DNA of 64,000 bases from Chryseobacterium indologenes (GTDB lineage Bacteria; Bacteroidota; Bacteroidia; Flavobacteriales; Weeksellaceae): assembly GCF_002025665.1 (NCBI RefSeq), contig NZ_CP018786.1:2046001-2110000 (forward strand), written 5' to 3'. The translations under genes were made by a program, and so were the position numbers. The notes beneath the pieces are model-generated. The model did no database searches, had not been told where the DNA came from, and saw only the letters and a list, made by a program, of their open reading frames with translations. Shown one piece after another: positions 1-8,687 of the stretch. Numbering within the stretch: position 1 is the stretch's first letter; each line of letters opens with the position of its first letter.

Positions 1-49
1 ATTTTTTTGTCAAATTTACTCTAAAATTTTTATATTTAGAAAATTATGT

Positions 50-57
50 TAAATTTG
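50..57 (+). promoter_or_regulatory. Candidate -7 element upstream of ilvE
   Basis: TAAATTTG fits the Bacteroidetes -7 consensus TAnnTTTG and lies 26 bases before the ilvE start. No clear -33 TTG is visible at the usual spacing, so this rests on the -7 match and its position only. Confidence 0.4.
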
Positions 58-82
58 TAGAACATCGTAAAAATTTTAAAAA

Positions 83-1153
83 ATGATAATTCAAAAAACT
101 GAAAACTCCAGAATTTCTACATTTGACCCTAACAATTTTTCATTTGGTGGTACTTTTATTGATCATATGATCATTTGTGAGTACGAAGATGGAAAATGGG
201 GTGATGTAAAATTAGTTCCTTACGGTCCGATTCCATTTACACCTGCCATGATGGGAGTAAATTATGGACAAGCTTGTTTTGAAGGTATGAAAGCCTATAA
301 AGACAAAGACGGGCAGGTTTTCCTTTTCAGGCCTGAAAAGAATTTTGAACGTATCAACAAGTCAGCGAAGCGTCTTGCAATGCCGGAAGTGACTGAAGAA
401 ATGTTTTTAGACGGATTAAAGGCATTAGTAGATATCGACAGAGAGTGGATTCCACAGGGGGAAGGAATGTCTCTTTATATCAGACCTTTGATTTTTGCTA
501 CTGAAGAAGCTTTGAAAGCAAGAGTATCTAATAAATATATGTTTGCTATCGTTGCAACACCTGCAAAGAGCTACTATTCTGAACCGGTATCTGTAAAAAT
601 TTCTGATCACTATTCAAGAGCTGCAAACGGTGGAGTAGGTTCCGCGAAAGCTGCAGGTAACTATGCTGCTTCTTTCTATCCAACTCAGTTGGCAATCGAA
701 GAAGGATATGAGCAAATCATCTGGACAGATGATGCTACTCACGAATATTTCGAAGAGAGTGGTACAATGAATGTATTTGTAAGAATTAACGATACCATCT
801 ATACACCTCCAACATCTGAGAAAATCCTTGACGGAGTAACAAGAGATAGCTTCATCCAATTAGCTAAGAAAAGAGGTATCGAAGTAAAAGTAGAACCAAT
901 TCCTGTGAAAACAGTTATTGAAGCTTTAAAGAACAATGAGCTTAAAGAAGTATGGGGAGTAGGTACGGCAGTAGTAACTACACAGTTCCAGGCTTTAGGA
1001 TATCAGGGTGAAAAACTTGAACTTCCAAGATTATCTGATGAAGAAAGCTATGCGGCTCTTCTTAAGAAAGATTTGGTAGACCTTCAAAATAACCTTTCTG
1101 AAGATCCGTTCGGATGGAGAGTTATGGTTGATCACGCTCTTGAAACAGTTTAA
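83..1153 (+). CDS. ilvE: Branched-chain amino acid aminotransferase
   Basis: Class IV (fold-type IV) PLP-dependent aminotransferase that interconverts leucine, isoleucine and valine with their 2-oxo acids, using glutamate/2-oxoglutarate in the cytoplasm. The 356-residue length matches the longer BCAT form found in Bacteroidetes. Visible family signatures are the GQACFEGMKAYK region near residue 65, the GSAKAAGNYAAS segment containing the PLP-binding lysine, and the EESGTMNVF stretch. It is a single-gene unit followed by a strong terminator; no other ilv or leu genes lie in the window. The ATG is preceded by an AT-rich leader with no Shine-Dalgarno sequence, normal for this phylum. Confidence 0.96.
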   Translation: MIIQKTENSRISTFDPNNFSFGGTFIDHMIICEYEDGKWGDVKLVPYGPIPFTPAMMGVNYGQACFEGMKAYKDKDGQVFLFRPEKNFERINKSAKRLAMPEVTEEMFLDGLKALVDIDREWIPQGEGMSLYIRPLIFATEEALKARVSNKYMFAIVATPAKSYYSEPVSVKISDHYSRAANGGVGSAKAAGNYAASFYPTQLAIEEGYEQIIWTDDATHEYFEESGTMNVFVRINDTIYTPPTSEKILDGVTRDSFIQLAKKRGIEVKVEPIPVKTVIEALKNNELKEVWGVGTAVVTTQFQALGYQGEKLELPRLSDEESYAALLKKDLVDLQNNLSEDPFGWRVMVDHALETV

Positions 1154-1174
1154 TAGTATTTAAATAACTATATG

Positions 1175-1200
1175 AAAGCCGGGTTTTTCCCGGCTTTTTT
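1175..1200 (+). terminator. Rho-independent terminator after ilvE
   Basis: An 8-bp perfect stem (AAGCCGGG / CCCGGCTT) with a five-T loop is followed by a T-run. It separates ilvE from the gldI unit. Confidence 0.9.
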
Positions 1201-1324
1201 GTATTTATGCATTGATATAAAATAGAAGAATAGTTTTATTGAAGATGAATACATTCCTCCATTCACATATTTCTGTGTCAAGTTTTGTAATTGATTCCCG
1301 AAATGTGTATTTTCGCAAAAGTTT

Positions 1325-1837
1325 ATGAGAAAAATACTCTTCATATCAGCCATAAGCCTGTTGAGCTGCAACAGAAATGCACAGACGGCCCATCCTCCTG
1401 TAGGCGGGGTTTTAAGCCAAAAAGATCTGGATGTTTCTAAGAACAGGATGAAAAATTTGAATGTCATAGAAAGAGGGCAGATTCAGGATTGGATCAGCGG
1501 TCAGTCTGTGAAGTATTATCCTACGCAGCTTAATTATTGGGTAACGGTAGAGGGCTATGATCAAAGAGAAAGAAGGAAGGATGAAACTACAATTTCCTAT
1601 TCTTATGATCTGTATGATTTTGACCAGACTAAAATCTATGATCAGCCTTTTGAGAGAAGAGATGCCAGATTCGGGCACTTTGATGAACTGAGAGCAGTGG
1701 AGAACGCTTTGCGTTTTATACATGATGGAGAGGAAGTAACTCTTTTGGTACCGTCTTCTTTAGCCTACGGAACTTACGGAGACGAAAAGAAAATAGACAA
1801 CGATATTCCATTAATCATAAAATTAAAAGCTTTATAA
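1325..1837 (+). CDS. gldI: GldI-like FKBP-type peptidyl-prolyl isomerase lipoprotein
   Basis: A 170-residue lipoprotein whose signal peptide ends at Cys15 (LLSC). The rest resembles the FKBP-like GldI of flavobacterial gliding/type IX secretion: an FKBP core with the SSLAYGTYG segment near residue 145, the equivalent of the isomerase active-site loop. In Flavobacterium johnsoniae GldI is a periplasmic folding factor needed for gliding; the role here is by homology. It lies 4 bases upstream of a cyclophilin-FKBP fusion, so both isomerases are probably co-transcribed. A weak promoter is possible just upstream: TTG at 1285-1287 and TATTTTCG at 1309-1316, 21 bases apart. Confidence 0.8.
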   Translation: MRKILFISAISLLSCNRNAQTAHPPVGGVLSQKDLDVSKNRMKNLNVIERGQIQDWISGQSVKYYPTQLNYWVTVEGYDQRERRKDETTISYSYDLYDFDQTKIYDQPFERRDARFGHFDELRAVENALRFIHDGEEVTLLVPSSLAYGTYGDEKKIDNDIPLIIKLKAL

Positions 1838-1841
1838 ATAC

Positions 1842-2957
1842 ATGAAATTGTTTAACAAGAATATAATTCTGGCAGCGGCAAGTATTTCGCTGATGAGTTG
1901 TACCCCAATTTATAAAAAAATGAACGTAGACAAAGAAACTTACGAAGGTCTTAATGACGGACTTTATGCCAATCTTCAAACTACAAAAGGTAACTTAATT
2001 GTAAAATTTGAAGACAAGAAAGCACCAGTAACTGTAGCCAACTTTATCGGTCTTGCAGAAGGGAAAATCGACAACAAAGCTAAGGCTAAAGGAGTTCCTT
2101 ACTATGACGGAACTATTTTCCACAGAGTAATCAAAGATTTCATGATCCAGGGAGGAGATCCTCAGGGAACTGGAATGGGAGATCCTGGATATAAATTCGA
2201 GGATGAAAGAAACGACCTTAAACATACAGGAAAAGGAGTTCTTTCTATGGCAAACTCAGGACCTAATACAAATGGTTCTCAATTCTTCATCACTGAAGTT
2301 GCTACCCCTTGGTTAGACGGAAGACACACAATCTTCGGAAAAGTGGTAAAAGGAAATGATGTAATTGATGCTATTGCTAACGTTGAAAAAGGAGCTCAGG
2401 ATAAACCTAAAACTGATATCGTTTTAGAAAAAGTTTCTGTTTTCAGCAAAGGTGATGAGTACAAGCACTACGATGCAGCTAAGACTTTCAATGAAGGAAA
2501 AGCTAAAATCGCAGAAAATAATAAGGCTTTTATCGCTAAAGAAGAGGCTGAAAAGAAGAAAAGAGAGGAAGAATTCAAAGCTAACCAGGAAAAAATGGTG
2601 GAAAACCTGAAAGCTGGTATGCAAAAAACTGAATCTGGTCTTTACTATAAAATCACAAAAACAGCCGACGGTAAAGCTCCAAAAGCGGGTGACAATGTAT
2701 CTGTACACTATGCAGGTAAATTGGTAGACGGAACTGAATTTGATTCTTCATTCAAGAGAAACGAGCCTATCGAAATTCCAATCGGAATGGGAAGAGTAAT
2801 CAAAGGATGGGATGAAGGTATCCTATTGTTAAAAGAAGGCGAAACTGCTACTTTATTGATCCCGCCGGCAATGGCTTACGGAGAAAGAGGAGCAGGAGGA
2901 GTGATCCCGCCAAATTCCTGGTTAGTTTTCGATGTTGAGCTTGTAAAAGTAAAATAA
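1842..2957 (+). CDS. Dual-domain peptidyl-prolyl isomerase (cyclophilin plus FKBP), lipoprotein
   Basis: A 371-residue envelope protein with lipoprotein Cys20 (LMSC). Residues about 42-200 form a cyclophilin domain, shown by IFHRVIKDFMIQGGDP and NGSQFFIT. A highly charged Lys/Glu linker (about 215-255) leads to a complete FKBP domain (about 275-371) with VSVHYAGKLVDGTEFDSS, GRVIKGWDEG and AMAYGERGAGG. Two unrelated isomerase folds on one lipid anchor suggest a membrane-tethered proline-isomerising chaperone for exported proteins. It is the second gene of a pair with gldI and ends in a strong terminator. Domain assignment is secure; client proteins are unknown. Confidence 0.92.
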   Translation: MKLFNKNIILAAASISLMSCTPIYKKMNVDKETYEGLNDGLYANLQTTKGNLIVKFEDKKAPVTVANFIGLAEGKIDNKAKAKGVPYYDGTIFHRVIKDFMIQGGDPQGTGMGDPGYKFEDERNDLKHTGKGVLSMANSGPNTNGSQFFITEVATPWLDGRHTIFGKVVKGNDVIDAIANVEKGAQDKPKTDIVLEKVSVFSKGDEYKHYDAAKTFNEGKAKIAENNKAFIAKEEAEKKKREEEFKANQEKMVENLKAGMQKTESGLYYKITKTADGKAPKAGDNVSVHYAGKLVDGTEFDSSFKRNEPIEIPIGMGRVIKGWDEGILLLKEGETATLLIPPAMAYGERGAGGVIPPNSWLVFDVELVKVK

Positions 2958-2978
2958 TTGAATCTTCAAGATATTATC

Positions 2979-3009
2979 AAAAAGCCGTCCGGAAGGATGG
3001 CTTTTTTTT
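2979..3009 (+). terminator. Rho-independent terminator after the cyclophilin-FKBP gene
   Basis: The stem AAAGCC(G)TCC / GGA(T)GGCTTT around a GGAA loop is followed by eight T residues. Confidence 0.88.
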
Positions 3010-3130
3010 ATTGGTCTCAAATACATTCTGTAACGATTGACGTACAGGTTACGACCCATTTTAGTATCTGGAAAGATTATCCGTTTTTTCAGTAAAAAGT
3101 AATTTTCAAATTTATAATAACCATGTAACA

Positions 3131-3706
3131 ATGAAAACCAAATCACTTCTGTTTCTGTTCGTTCTGCTGTCGTTGATGACTTTTTCACAGACTAAGGCCA
3201 ATCCTGATGATTCAACGATAAAAAAATCACTTACTTATTTTGTAAACAGTATTCAATCTAAACAGATAGATCAGGCGGTAAGCTGTATATATCCCAAATA
3301 CTTCAATGTCGTTTCAAAAGAGCAGATGACGCAGATTTTAAATATGACTTACAATAATCCATTCATGAAAATTGAAGTACAGGATCTGAAGTTTGGAAAT
3401 ATTGAGAAACCCGACCTCATTACCGGGGAATATTTTTCCATTATCCATTATTTTTTGAAACTGAAGTGTAATGTCAGTTCATTAAATGATGAAATAAAAA
3501 AGAAGATGAACAGTGCTTTAACATCTAAATATGGTGCTAATAATGTGAAGTATCTGGCCAACGAGGGTTCGTATCTCATCAACGCTAATATGAAAGCCTG
3601 TGCGGTTTCAAAAGATAAAAAGGCATGGAAATTTGTGATTCTTGAAAAGCAATATAAAAAAGAACTTTCGACCGTTTTACCGAAGAAAATTCTGGATAAA
3701 TTCTAA
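3131..3706 (+). CDS. Secreted protein of unknown function
   Basis: A 191-residue protein starting with a clear signal peptide (MKTKSLLFLFVLLSLMTFSQ), so it is exported to the periplasm or beyond. No domain is recognised. The mature part is an alpha/beta-looking sequence rich in Lys with no metal-binding or catalytic motif, and its size and layout resemble small NTF2-like or DUF-type periplasmic proteins. It stands alone between a terminator and the next small gene. Confidence 0.7.
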   Translation: MKTKSLLFLFVLLSLMTFSQTKANPDDSTIKKSLTYFVNSIQSKQIDQAVSCIYPKYFNVVSKEQMTQILNMTYNNPFMKIEVQDLKFGNIEKPDLITGEYFSIIHYFLKLKCNVSSLNDEIKKKMNSALTSKYGANNVKYLANEGSYLINANMKACAVSKDKKAWKFVILEKQYKKELSTVLPKKILDKF

Positions 3707-3853
3707 AGGGTTAAGCATTAACTTTTATAGTTAAGATTATACGTCTTAAAAAAGCTGTTTTTTTTGTTTTGTAAATACCGTAGAAATACGGATTTCGGCA
3801 AGGCTTTATTACTTCTATCTTTATCATGCACTTAAAGAATAAAATAAAAGAAT

Positions 3854-4075
3854 ATGTTTAACCTGAATTACGACCAGATAAAGACAGAAATAGAATCTGA
3901 AGTATGCGGAGAACATGGCATGCATCCGGAATTTGTAAAGACAGATGAAGGCTTTGGAATAAAGGCCTGCTGTGAACCTTTCAGAGAAGAGCTTGTTGAA
4001 AAATCAGGAAAAATGATTGAAGAAGAAACCCAAAAGATCCTTGAAGAAATGATGAAGGATCTGTTTAAAGAATAA
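3854..4075 (+). CDS. Small acidic cytoplasmic protein of unknown function
   Basis: A 73-residue acidic protein without a signal peptide. Its notable features are three cysteines (one in VCGEHG, two in KACCEP) plus a histidine pair region (GEHGMH), and a C-terminal amphipathic Glu/Lys-rich helix. The CxxH and CC cluster could bind a metal, but that is conjecture. It is followed directly by a good terminator, which supports a real transcription unit. Confidence 0.6.
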   Translation: MFNLNYDQIKTEIESEVCGEHGMHPEFVKTDEGFGIKACCEPFREELVEKSGKMIEEETQKILEEMMKDLFKE

Positions 4076-4112
4076 GTTTTTACGATGTTAAGATAACTTT
4101 GTTATCACCAGA

Positions 4113-4140
4113 GCTGCTCCGGATGGAGTGGCTTTTTTTT
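4113..4140 (+). terminator. Rho-independent terminator
   Basis: GCTGCTCC / GGAGTGGC stem with two G-T pairs around a GGAT loop, followed by eight T residues. It closes the 73-residue protein gene. Confidence 0.85.
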
Positions 4141-4185
4141 GTTGGAAATACTGATGATATAATAATGGAGTAGGACTGTAAACAA

Positions 4186-4213
4186 AAAACCACCCTAAAC
4201 AGGATGGTTTTTC
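4186..4213 (-). terminator. Rho-independent terminator for the minus-strand gene at 4245
   Basis: AAAACCAcCCT / AGGaTGGTTTT hairpin with an AAAC loop. On the minus strand it is followed by a run of six T residues, so it terminates the small membrane protein gene. Confidence 0.8.
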
Positions 4214-4244
4214 AGTAAAAATAAATTGAAAGTTATATGTTCTG

Positions 4245-4484
4245 TTATCTTTTCTTCATACTCGTTCCGGCTAAGGAACTGATGAATACAAGGCCAAACC
4301 CGATATAAACGGCAAATGCCGTCAGGTATATAATTAAGCTGTTAAAGCTTGGTTCTAGGGCGTATACCAACACAGAAAATGCAGCAAAACTTAATACCAG
4401 CAATAGGCTCCATATATGCAATTTTGCAGCATCTTCATTTCTCTTAAAAATCATTTCAAAAAAGGCTCTCATCATTACTAACAT
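4245..4484 (-). CDS. Small two-helix membrane protein of unknown function
   Basis: A 79-residue protein with two hydrophobic segments (about residues 24-43 and 48-72) separated by a short polar turn, and a basic C-terminus (MKKR), suggesting an inner-membrane hairpin with both ends inside. The start could also be Met4 or Met5. No family is recognised. Its own terminator lies downstream and a long gene-free structured stretch lies upstream. Confidence 0.55.
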   Translation of the reverse strand: MLVMMRAFFEMIFKRNEDAAKLHIWSLLLVLSFAAFSVLVYALEPSFNSLIIYLTAFAVYIGFGLVFISSLAGTSMKKR

Positions 4485-5071
4485 TTTAAGGGTTATACAT
4501 TAATTAATAGAATAAAGGCGCATCCATCACGGTAAAAAGAATAAATTCCTTTACTGGGCTAAGGTTCACGATGACTTTGCCATTTATTTATATCATAACA
4601 CCGGGCTGAAAGTCCGGGATATTTTTGTTTTTTTGAATCAATAAAGATTCTTGCTTATTGTGATACCAGTTAGATACGGGGTGCAAAAGTGCTGTGAAGA
4701 ACTAACGGGGGTTAGTTAATCACGAACCCGTATCTTTTACGGCATCGTAGAAAAAAAAGGATTCATATACTAGATATGAACTTGAATCGGTGGAAAAACT
4801 GAAAATCCACAGAAAACCTCTTTTCTCATCCTTAGTGTTTTTTTAATTTTTTCTCAATATTTTACATGCTAATATCATGCCAAAGTTCTATTTTTGTGAT
4901 TATTGCTTTGTTTCACAAGGGTAGTGAAGTCGTGAGTCCGAATGTTTTTTTATCTATCATTTGGTGAAATAAAGAAAAATTTTCTGCTTTTTAAATGGTA
5001 TAATTTGAAATGCAGAAAATATTACGGTGAAATGATGTTTTTGTCAATTAAAATAATTATATAATAACCTA
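4485..5071. other. Gene-free stretch with multiple hairpins
   Basis: No convincing coding frame in 587 bases. The stretch holds a nested structure at 4673-4734: an outer 8-bp stem GATACGGG / CCCGTATC enclosing a 7-bp hairpin AACTAAC-GGGG-GTTAGTT. Next come a 7-bp perfect hairpin TTCATAT / ATATGAA at 4762-4780 and a smaller GTGGA / TCCAC stem further on. It could carry a structured RNA or long untranslated leaders for the two divergent flanking genes; no known RNA family was recognised. Confidence 0.5.
4673..4734. ncRNA. Candidate structured RNA element (unassigned)
   Basis: Outer stem 4673-4680 / 4727-4734 (8 bp, perfect) encloses hairpin 4700-4706 / 4711-4717 with a four-G loop. The strand is unknown because the stems work on both. 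No rRNA, tRNA or riboswitch signature fits. This is seen structure only; expression is not shown. Confidence 0.25.
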
Positions 5072-5743
5072 ATGGAAGATTATTCAGCATTACAAGAAGA
5101 ATTGGAGTTGCCTTTTCCTGAAGAATTAAAAAAGCTTCTTACCCATAAAAATCTGAGTGAAATCAGTCTTCGTGCCTATGAAAAAGACAACGAGGGCAGC
5201 TTTATTTTTACTTTTTCTCTTACAGTCACTAATAATGGACTGTATGATTATCATTTCTGGAAACTTATTTGTGAGAAGAATAAGAGGGTGAAAATAACTC
5301 CGGACGAATTAGAACTTCATTTTTCATACTATAAAGAACACTTTTTATTATCAGAATTCAGGGAAGGGGTAACAGAACTGTACTTCAGAAAAAAATCTCA
5401 GAATCCGGATAAACTGGTAAGTGAGTTATATGCCCTCCATAAAAAGACTTTTGAGGATCTCTTTGCTATTGAAAAGTTTTTACATGCTGACCTCAATGCA
5501 GTTTGCCATTATGCAGGCGGACGCTTTGCTGAGGGACCTGTGAGCATCCTGAAGCACTATTATGCGCTCCTTGAAAAGCATAATATGGAACCTTACTATT
5601 ATCAGTCGGAAGGTGAGAAACGAAGAGGTGAAGAACGTGCAGAATTTTTTAAGGATTATAAGCTGGTCATATTGGGAAACACGTATTGTATCGGAGAAAA
5701 TTTTACATTTGAAAAAGATGAATCAGGAAAGTTTAAAAAGTAA
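5072..5743 (+). CDS. Cytoplasmic protein of unknown function
   Basis: A 223-residue, charged, soluble protein with no signal peptide or membrane segment. The N-terminal part alternates Lys/Glu-rich helices; the middle (about residues 75-150) has many aromatic residues and a motif YAGGRFAEGP near residue 150 that looks like a conserved loop. No family is recognised. It stands alone downstream of the hairpin-rich gap and upstream of a repeat element. Confidence 0.65.
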   Translation: MEDYSALQEELELPFPEELKKLLTHKNLSEISLRAYEKDNEGSFIFTFSLTVTNNGLYDYHFWKLICEKNKRVKITPDELELHFSYYKEHFLLSEFREGVTELYFRKKSQNPDKLVSELYALHKKTFEDLFAIEKFLHADLNAVCHYAGGRFAEGPVSILKHYYALLEKHNMEPYYYQSEGEKRRGEERAEFFKDYKLVILGNTYCIGENFTFEKDESGKFKK

Positions 5744-5765
5744 TTCCAGAAAGGTTATAAATCAT

Positions 5766-5887
5766 TTTAAGTTTTGGCTAAAGCCATCGGAAAAATATTC
5801 ATAAAAATAAATGGGCCAAAGCCCATTCCTATTGATATTATTGAATTCGTGTTATTCGTGAAATCATTTGTTTAATTTGTGTTTAAC
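5766..5887 (-). repeat. Dispersed palindromic repeat (GGGCTTTAGCCC family), copy 1
   Basis: Read on the minus strand, it runs from AACACAAAT-type sequence through ACGAATAACACGAATTCAAT, ATATCAATAGGAATGGGC, a GGGCTTTGGCCC palindrome and then GGCTTTAGCCAAAACTTA. The same order of blocks recurs at 16368-16940, 53005-53070 and 60846-60916. Intergenic and non-coding. Confidence 0.8.
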
Positions 5888-5932
5888 AATGAATTGGACG
5901 ACTCTGTGAAGAAAATCATGTTCATAAAAAAT

Positions 5933-5958
5933 AAAAACCGTCTATACAGACGGTTTCT
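5933..5958 (-). terminator. Terminator of the M28 peptidase operon
   Basis: A 9-bp perfect stem AAACCGTCT / AGACGGTTT with a four-base loop lies just past the stop of the last M28 gene. The minus-strand side continues into a short T-rich tail. Confidence 0.85.
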
Positions 5959-5964
5959 TATATA

Positions 5965-7323
5965 TTACCAGTTTTTATCAACCATATAAATAATCTGGGT
6001 TAAAGCGGTTGCTCCCAATAAAAGTTCTCTTCGGTTCACCTTTTCAAAAGTATCTTCTTCTGTGTGGTGAATATCGAAGTAGCGTTGAGAATCCGGCATC
6101 AGCTCAGCTGTGGGAATGCCCATGTCGTGAAGCGGATAAAGGTCTGTTCCTGAAAACCGCTCTTCAAAATTATAAACTCCATAGGGAAGGAATAAATTCG
6201 ACCAGCTTTTAATCTGATTTCTTTTCACATCATCCATATCCAATGCAATACCTCTCGGTGCGAAACCTCCGGCATCTGTTTCAATGGCAAAAAGATGTTT
6301 TTCGTTTTTCTCTTTTACGGTTTTACCATATTGGATTCCGCCTTTTACTCCATTTTCTTCATTGGCAAAACAAACAACTCTGATGGTGTGGTTGTTCGGA
6401 ATACCTAACTTTTTAAAAGTCCTTAATACTTCAATGCTTTGTACAATTCCGGCTCCGTCATCATGTGCGCCTTCGCCTACATCCCAGGAATCAAGGTGTC
6501 CACCGACAACAATGACGCTTTGGTCTTTTTTACCTGTAATTTCTCCGATCACAGAATGGGATAGTTTTTCTCCTTTCATTCCGCAGTTGGAATTGAGTTT
6601 TGCAATAACTTTCTGGCTTTTCAGTAAAGCTTCCAGTTCATCTGCAGTTGTGCTTCCGATAGCAATTGCCGGTATTTTGGAAACCTTGTCTTCGTAGCGC
6701 ATTGCTCCTGTGTGAGGTACGTCATCAAAAGCAGAAGACAGAGATCTTACGATGGCAAATTTACCTCCTTTTTTAGCGGTTAGAGAAGCTGCGGTAGTTC
6801 TGTATTTTGCAGCATCACCATAGGCTTTAAAGGTTTCTATGAAAGACTGACTGAAAGCATAGTTGAAGAATACAATTTTATCTTTTACTTTTTCAGCGGG
6901 AAGTTTATCATATTCTTCCATAGATTTTACCATGATGATTTCTCCGGAAACATCTTTTCCTCCGGTTCCTTCAGAATTTCCAAGGGAAAGCATTTTAAGG
7001 CTTTTCCATTTTCCGTTGGAAGTCTGGATGTTCAGAGATTCTTTTCCTCTTACCCATACTGGGATCATCACTTCCTGAAGCCATACTTTATCAGCTCCTG
7101 CATCACGAAGTTTCTGTTCAGCCCATTTTACGGACTTTTCATAGGCTTCTGATCCGCTTAAACGGTGGCCTATGTTTTTTGTAAGCTCTCTCAGCTCGCT
7201 ATATCCTTTTCCGTTGTTCAGGATTTCTGTTGAGATTTTTCTGAACTGGATAGAATCATCTTTAGACTGGCCAAAAGCGACCATTCCAAAAAGTAATAAT
7301 GAAGTTCCTAGTATCTTTTTCAT
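5965..7323 (-). CDS. Secreted M28-family zinc peptidase (carboxypeptidase Q-like), paralogue 1
   Basis: A 452-residue exported peptidase (signal peptide ending near AFGQ) of the carboxypeptidase Q branch of M28. A PA-like insert (about 130-250) is followed by the catalytic domain with GGHLDSWDVGEGAHDDGAG (zinc ligand His276 and the following Asp), the general-base/zinc Glu pair Glu322-Glu323 in ANEENG, ETDAGG, and a late HH pair in FDIHHTEEDTF. All expected residues are present, so it should be an active dipeptidase or carboxypeptidase. It is the last gene of a three-paralogue array, 3 bases from the next copy, which it closely resembles along its whole length. Confidence 0.92.
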   Translation of the reverse strand: MKKILGTSLLLFGMVAFGQSKDDSIQFRKISTEILNNGKGYSELRELTKNIGHRLSGSEAYEKSVKWAEQKLRDAGADKVWLQEVMIPVWVRGKESLNIQTSNGKWKSLKMLSLGNSEGTGGKDVSGEIIMVKSMEEYDKLPAEKVKDKIVFFNYAFSQSFIETFKAYGDAAKYRTTAASLTAKKGGKFAIVRSLSSAFDDVPHTGAMRYEDKVSKIPAIAIGSTTADELEALLKSQKVIAKLNSNCGMKGEKLSHSVIGEITGKKDQSVIVVGGHLDSWDVGEGAHDDGAGIVQSIEVLRTFKKLGIPNNHTIRVVCFANEENGVKGGIQYGKTVKEKNEKHLFAIETDAGGFAPRGIALDMDDVKRNQIKSWSNLFLPYGVYNFEERFSGTDLYPLHDMGIPTAELMPDSQRYFDIHHTEEDTFEKVNRRELLLGATALTQIIYMVDKNW

Positions 7324-7326
7324 TGT

Positions 7327-8685
7327 TTACCAATTTTTGTCAATCATATAAATAAGTTGTGTCATCACCGCAGACCCGAGCAACAGCTCTCTTCGGTTGA
7401 CTTTTTCAAAAGTGTCCTCTTCGGTATGGTGAATATCAAAATAACGCTGTGGATCAGGAACCAGTTCAGCCGTGGGAACTCCCATTTCATGAAGTGGGGC
7501 GATATCAGATCCGGAATATTTACCTTCAAAGTTGTAAACGCCATAAGGTAAAAACAGATTTCCCCAGCCTTTAATCTGGTTTCTTTGATACTCATTCATT
7601 TCCAGAGAAATTCCCCGTGGTGAAAAACCTCCTGCATCCGATTCTATGGCAAAGAGATGCTTCTCGTTGTTTTCTTTAGTAATTTTGCCATATTGTTTTC
7701 CGCCTTTCGTACCATTTTCTTCATTGGCAAAACAAACGGCGCGAATGGTATGATTATTCTGAATACCTAATTTTTTAAAGGTTCTTAATACCTCAATACT
7801 TTGAACAATGCCGGCTCCGTCATCATGAGCACCTTCTCCAACATCCCAGGAATCTAAATGTCCACCAACAACAATAACACTTTGGTCTTTTTTACCGGTA
7901 ATTTCCCCAATAACAGAGTGGGAAAGTTTTTCTCCTTTCATTCCACAGTTGGAATTGAGTTTTGCTGTTACTTTCTGGTTTTTCAATAAAGCTTCAAGTT
8001 CATCAGCAGATGTATTTCCAATGGTTATGGCTGGTATTTTGGAAATATTTTCGTCATAGCGCATATTGCCTGTGTGAGGAACATCGTCAAAAGCGGAAGA
8101 AAGTGACCGGATGATGGCAAATTTTCCTCCTTTTTTAGCTGTCAATGAAGCGGCAGTTCGTCTATAAGCTCCTGCATCACGATAAGAAATGAAGGTCTGT
8201 ACATTTTCCTGATTAAAAGGGTAGTTGAAAAATACAATCTTATCTTTCACCTTTTCTGCAGGAAGTTTATCATATTCTTCCAGTGATTTTACCATAATAA
8301 TATCACCTGAGACATCTTTTCCTCCTGTTCCTTCGGAATTTCCAAGGGAAAGCATTTTCATACTTTTCCAATTTCCATTAGAAATTTTGATGTGCAATGA
8401 CTCTTTTCCTCTTACCCAAACCGGAATCATGACTTCCTGAAGCCATACTTTATCGGCTCCGGCATCACGAAGCTTCTGGGCAGCCCACTGTACGGATTTC
8501 TCATAGGCTTCAGAACCGCTTAAACGGTTGCCTATGGTTTTGGTAAGTTCTCTAAGTTCATTGTATCCTTTACCGTTATTTAGAATTTCAGTGGAAATTC
8601 TTTTGAATTGGATGGAATCATCTTTAGTCTGTCCAAAAACGACCATTCCGAAAAGCAATAATGCTGTTCCTGCTATTTTTTTCAT
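7327..8685 (-). CDS. Secreted M28-family zinc peptidase (carboxypeptidase Q-like), paralogue 2
   Basis: Also 452 residues and collinear with paralogue 1 without visible gaps. It has a signal peptide (VVFGQ), a PA-like insert and intact catalytic motifs: GGHLDSWDVGEGAHDDGAG, ANEENG, ESDAGG and FDIHHTEEDTF. Differences from paralogue 1 cluster in the middle insert (around residues 160-185) and in the segment before the final His motif, regions likely to shape substrate choice. Two bases separate it from paralogue 3 upstream, so it is surely co-transcribed. A recent tandem duplication gave copies 1 and 2. Confidence 0.92.
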   Translation of the reverse strand: MKKIAGTALLLFGMVVFGQTKDDSIQFKRISTEILNNGKGYNELRELTKTIGNRLSGSEAYEKSVQWAAQKLRDAGADKVWLQEVMIPVWVRGKESLHIKISNGNWKSMKMLSLGNSEGTGGKDVSGDIIMVKSLEEYDKLPAEKVKDKIVFFNYPFNQENVQTFISYRDAGAYRRTAASLTAKKGGKFAIIRSLSSAFDDVPHTGNMRYDENISKIPAITIGNTSADELEALLKNQKVTAKLNSNCGMKGEKLSHSVIGEITGKKDQSVIVVGGHLDSWDVGEGAHDDGAGIVQSIEVLRTFKKLGIQNNHTIRAVCFANEENGTKGGKQYGKITKENNEKHLFAIESDAGGFSPRGISLEMNEYQRNQIKGWGNLFLPYGVYNFEGKYSGSDIAPLHEMGVPTAELVPDPQRYFDIHHTEEDTFEKVNRRELLLGSAVMTQLIYMIDKNW

Positions 8686-8687
8686 TG

